From Shewanella piezotolerans WP3 (lineage in GTDB: Bacteria; Pseudomonadota; Gammaproteobacteria; Enterobacterales; Shewanellaceae), in NCBI RefSeq assembly GCF_000014885.1, contig NC_011566.1, forward strand, positions 1,426,001-1,490,000: a stretch of DNA of 64,000 nucleotides, in the 5' to 3' direction. Both the position numbers and the translations under genes were made by a program. Shown in pieces: positions 63,301-64,000 of this stretch (within the stretch, counting starts at the first letter, position 1; each line of letters opens with the position of its first letter). The notes beneath the pieces are model-generated. The model made no database searches and was not told where the DNA came from. It saw only the letters and a program-made list of their open reading frames with translations.

Positions 63301-64000
63301 AGTATTGCTGTAAATTGATAATTTCTAAGTTTAGGCTGCATAAATTTCCTTATTGGCAGCGGAGAAAGAGAGCCTAGGGTGTTCAATGGGTCCGTGTATC
63401 ACTTTTTTACATTTGTCATAAGTCTGATTTTTTTATAGGTTTTGTGAAATGTTAAAAAATTATCGATGCCTAGCAGGACCGTTTCTGGCATCTTTAATTG
63501 CGCCATAATGAGTGTTTTTACTCACTTTCAGTTATACCTGTGTAAATATCCAGCTCACGACTTTGATCAAGCTTAGCTTGATAAAACTTATAGAGCTCCA
63601 ACTAACTTTGGGGCATTTCCGTACTAGAAGCCTTACCACTACAGTACAAATTAAAACACCAATTATCCAAGTGCAGATACGGCCGTGACCGTCCATGACA
63701 TGGACGTCATGGCTGAGCCTCCATGGATGGACTTGCTGCGTGTCACGGCAGTGTCTGCATATGCCCCGCTGGAGGCGATTTATAACTATGAAACTACAGC
63801 TTCAAACATTCCTCTTGGTAACACTCCCCAAAAAAATGTAATTAGTCTTCATTCGAAGGCCAACCAACTTAGGGGCAAAAGTTAGTTGTGGGCTCTTTAT
63901 TAACCCGCGCAGCATAACTCTAAAGCTCCTGATGTGAACCTGTCATACAAAATAACTTTTACTGTCTAAGTAAATACTAACTTGTGAGTCTCAACTAAAA
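63301..64000. other. Intergenic DNA at the window edge
   Basis: No gene supported. A 66-codon frame at 63685-63885 starts inside the palindromic element and is not gene-like. Apart from that element nothing stands out. Confidence 0.45.
63671..63760. repeat. Palindromic repeat element (90 bp)
   Basis: Outer arms GTGCAGATACGGCCGTGAC and GTCACGGCAGTGTCTGCAT pair with 3 mismatches in 19. Inside are the smaller palindromes GTCCATGACATGGAC and TCCATGGA. The GC-rich arms contrast with the flanks, typical of intergenic REP/BIME-like sequence. Confidence 0.65.

Noticed and set aside
63685..63885. 66-codon frame near the window end
   Set aside because: Begins inside a palindromic repeat and has no gene-like features.

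Overview
The window looks like chromosome from a Shewanella-type marine gammaproteobacterium. I base this on an AT-leaning composition, the tmRNA tag ANDDNYSLAA, and two conserved gene strings: ssrA-smpB / ratA-rnfH / bamE, and rlmN-pilW-rodZ-ispG-hisS-yfgM-bamB-der. Assignments come from reading motifs by eye; no database search was possible.

Layout. 0-2 kb: the end of an unknown gene, an ECF sigma factor with a likely membrane anti-sigma partner, and a small membrane protein. 2-2.9 kb: intergenic DNA packed with non-autonomous repeats. 3-9 kb: a Tricorn-like S41 protease and a HlyD/DUF2955 efflux pair. 9-14.9 kb: a very large hybrid sensor kinase followed directly by an HD-GYP response regulator, probably a cyclic-di-GMP module. 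15-19.5 kb: a SYLF lipoprotein, a CIA30-like protein and a two-gene operon for exported GEVED/LruC and lipoprotein products. 19.8-24.3 kb: a BshA-like glycosyltransferase, a symporter fused to a solute-binding domain, and an LpxR-like outer-membrane enzyme. 25-28.2 kb: AraC regulator, a membrane gene with an in-frame stop, nfsA, yjdM. 29-34 kb: cyoABCDE, the cytochrome bo3 quinol oxidase with heme O synthase. 34-38.8 kb: M3 peptidase, tmRNA and smpB (trans-translation), ratA-rnfH, bamE. 39.9-46.8 kb: malate synthase, an HDOD-GAF protein, a SnoaL-like protein, mtfA and a ParA/ribbon-helix-helix pair. 47.4-52.6 kb: small proteins, two tandem GNAT acetyltransferases (the second interrupted), a 5'-nucleotidase and a CorC-type protein. 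52.9-61.7 kb: the rlmN-to-der housekeeping run. 62-63.3 kb: two small minus-strand genes separated by integron attC-like sequences.

The most distinctive feature is the repeat content. At least four families of short elements (about 100-300 bp) with terminal inverted repeats and TA/TTA flanks are visible; here they are called A to D. One D copy sits inside a GNAT acetyltransferase gene, and removing it restores a 174-residue protein that matches its 175-residue neighbour. One B copy is nested inside a second D copy. One A copy has replaced the stop codon of the CIA30-like gene. A deleted A copy abuts the ribosome-binding site of the gene at 1.6 kb. No transposase gene is present, so these are passive elements.

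Three further lesions need only one base each to repair: rlmN, the 3' end of the CorC-like gene, and an internal TGA at 26.4 kb. They may be real decay or sequence errors. I found no CRISPR array, rRNA, tRNA, prophage or intact transposon. I did not find an obvious new multi-gene defence or metabolic system; the repeats, the possible cassette region and the BshA homologue are the items most worth follow-up.
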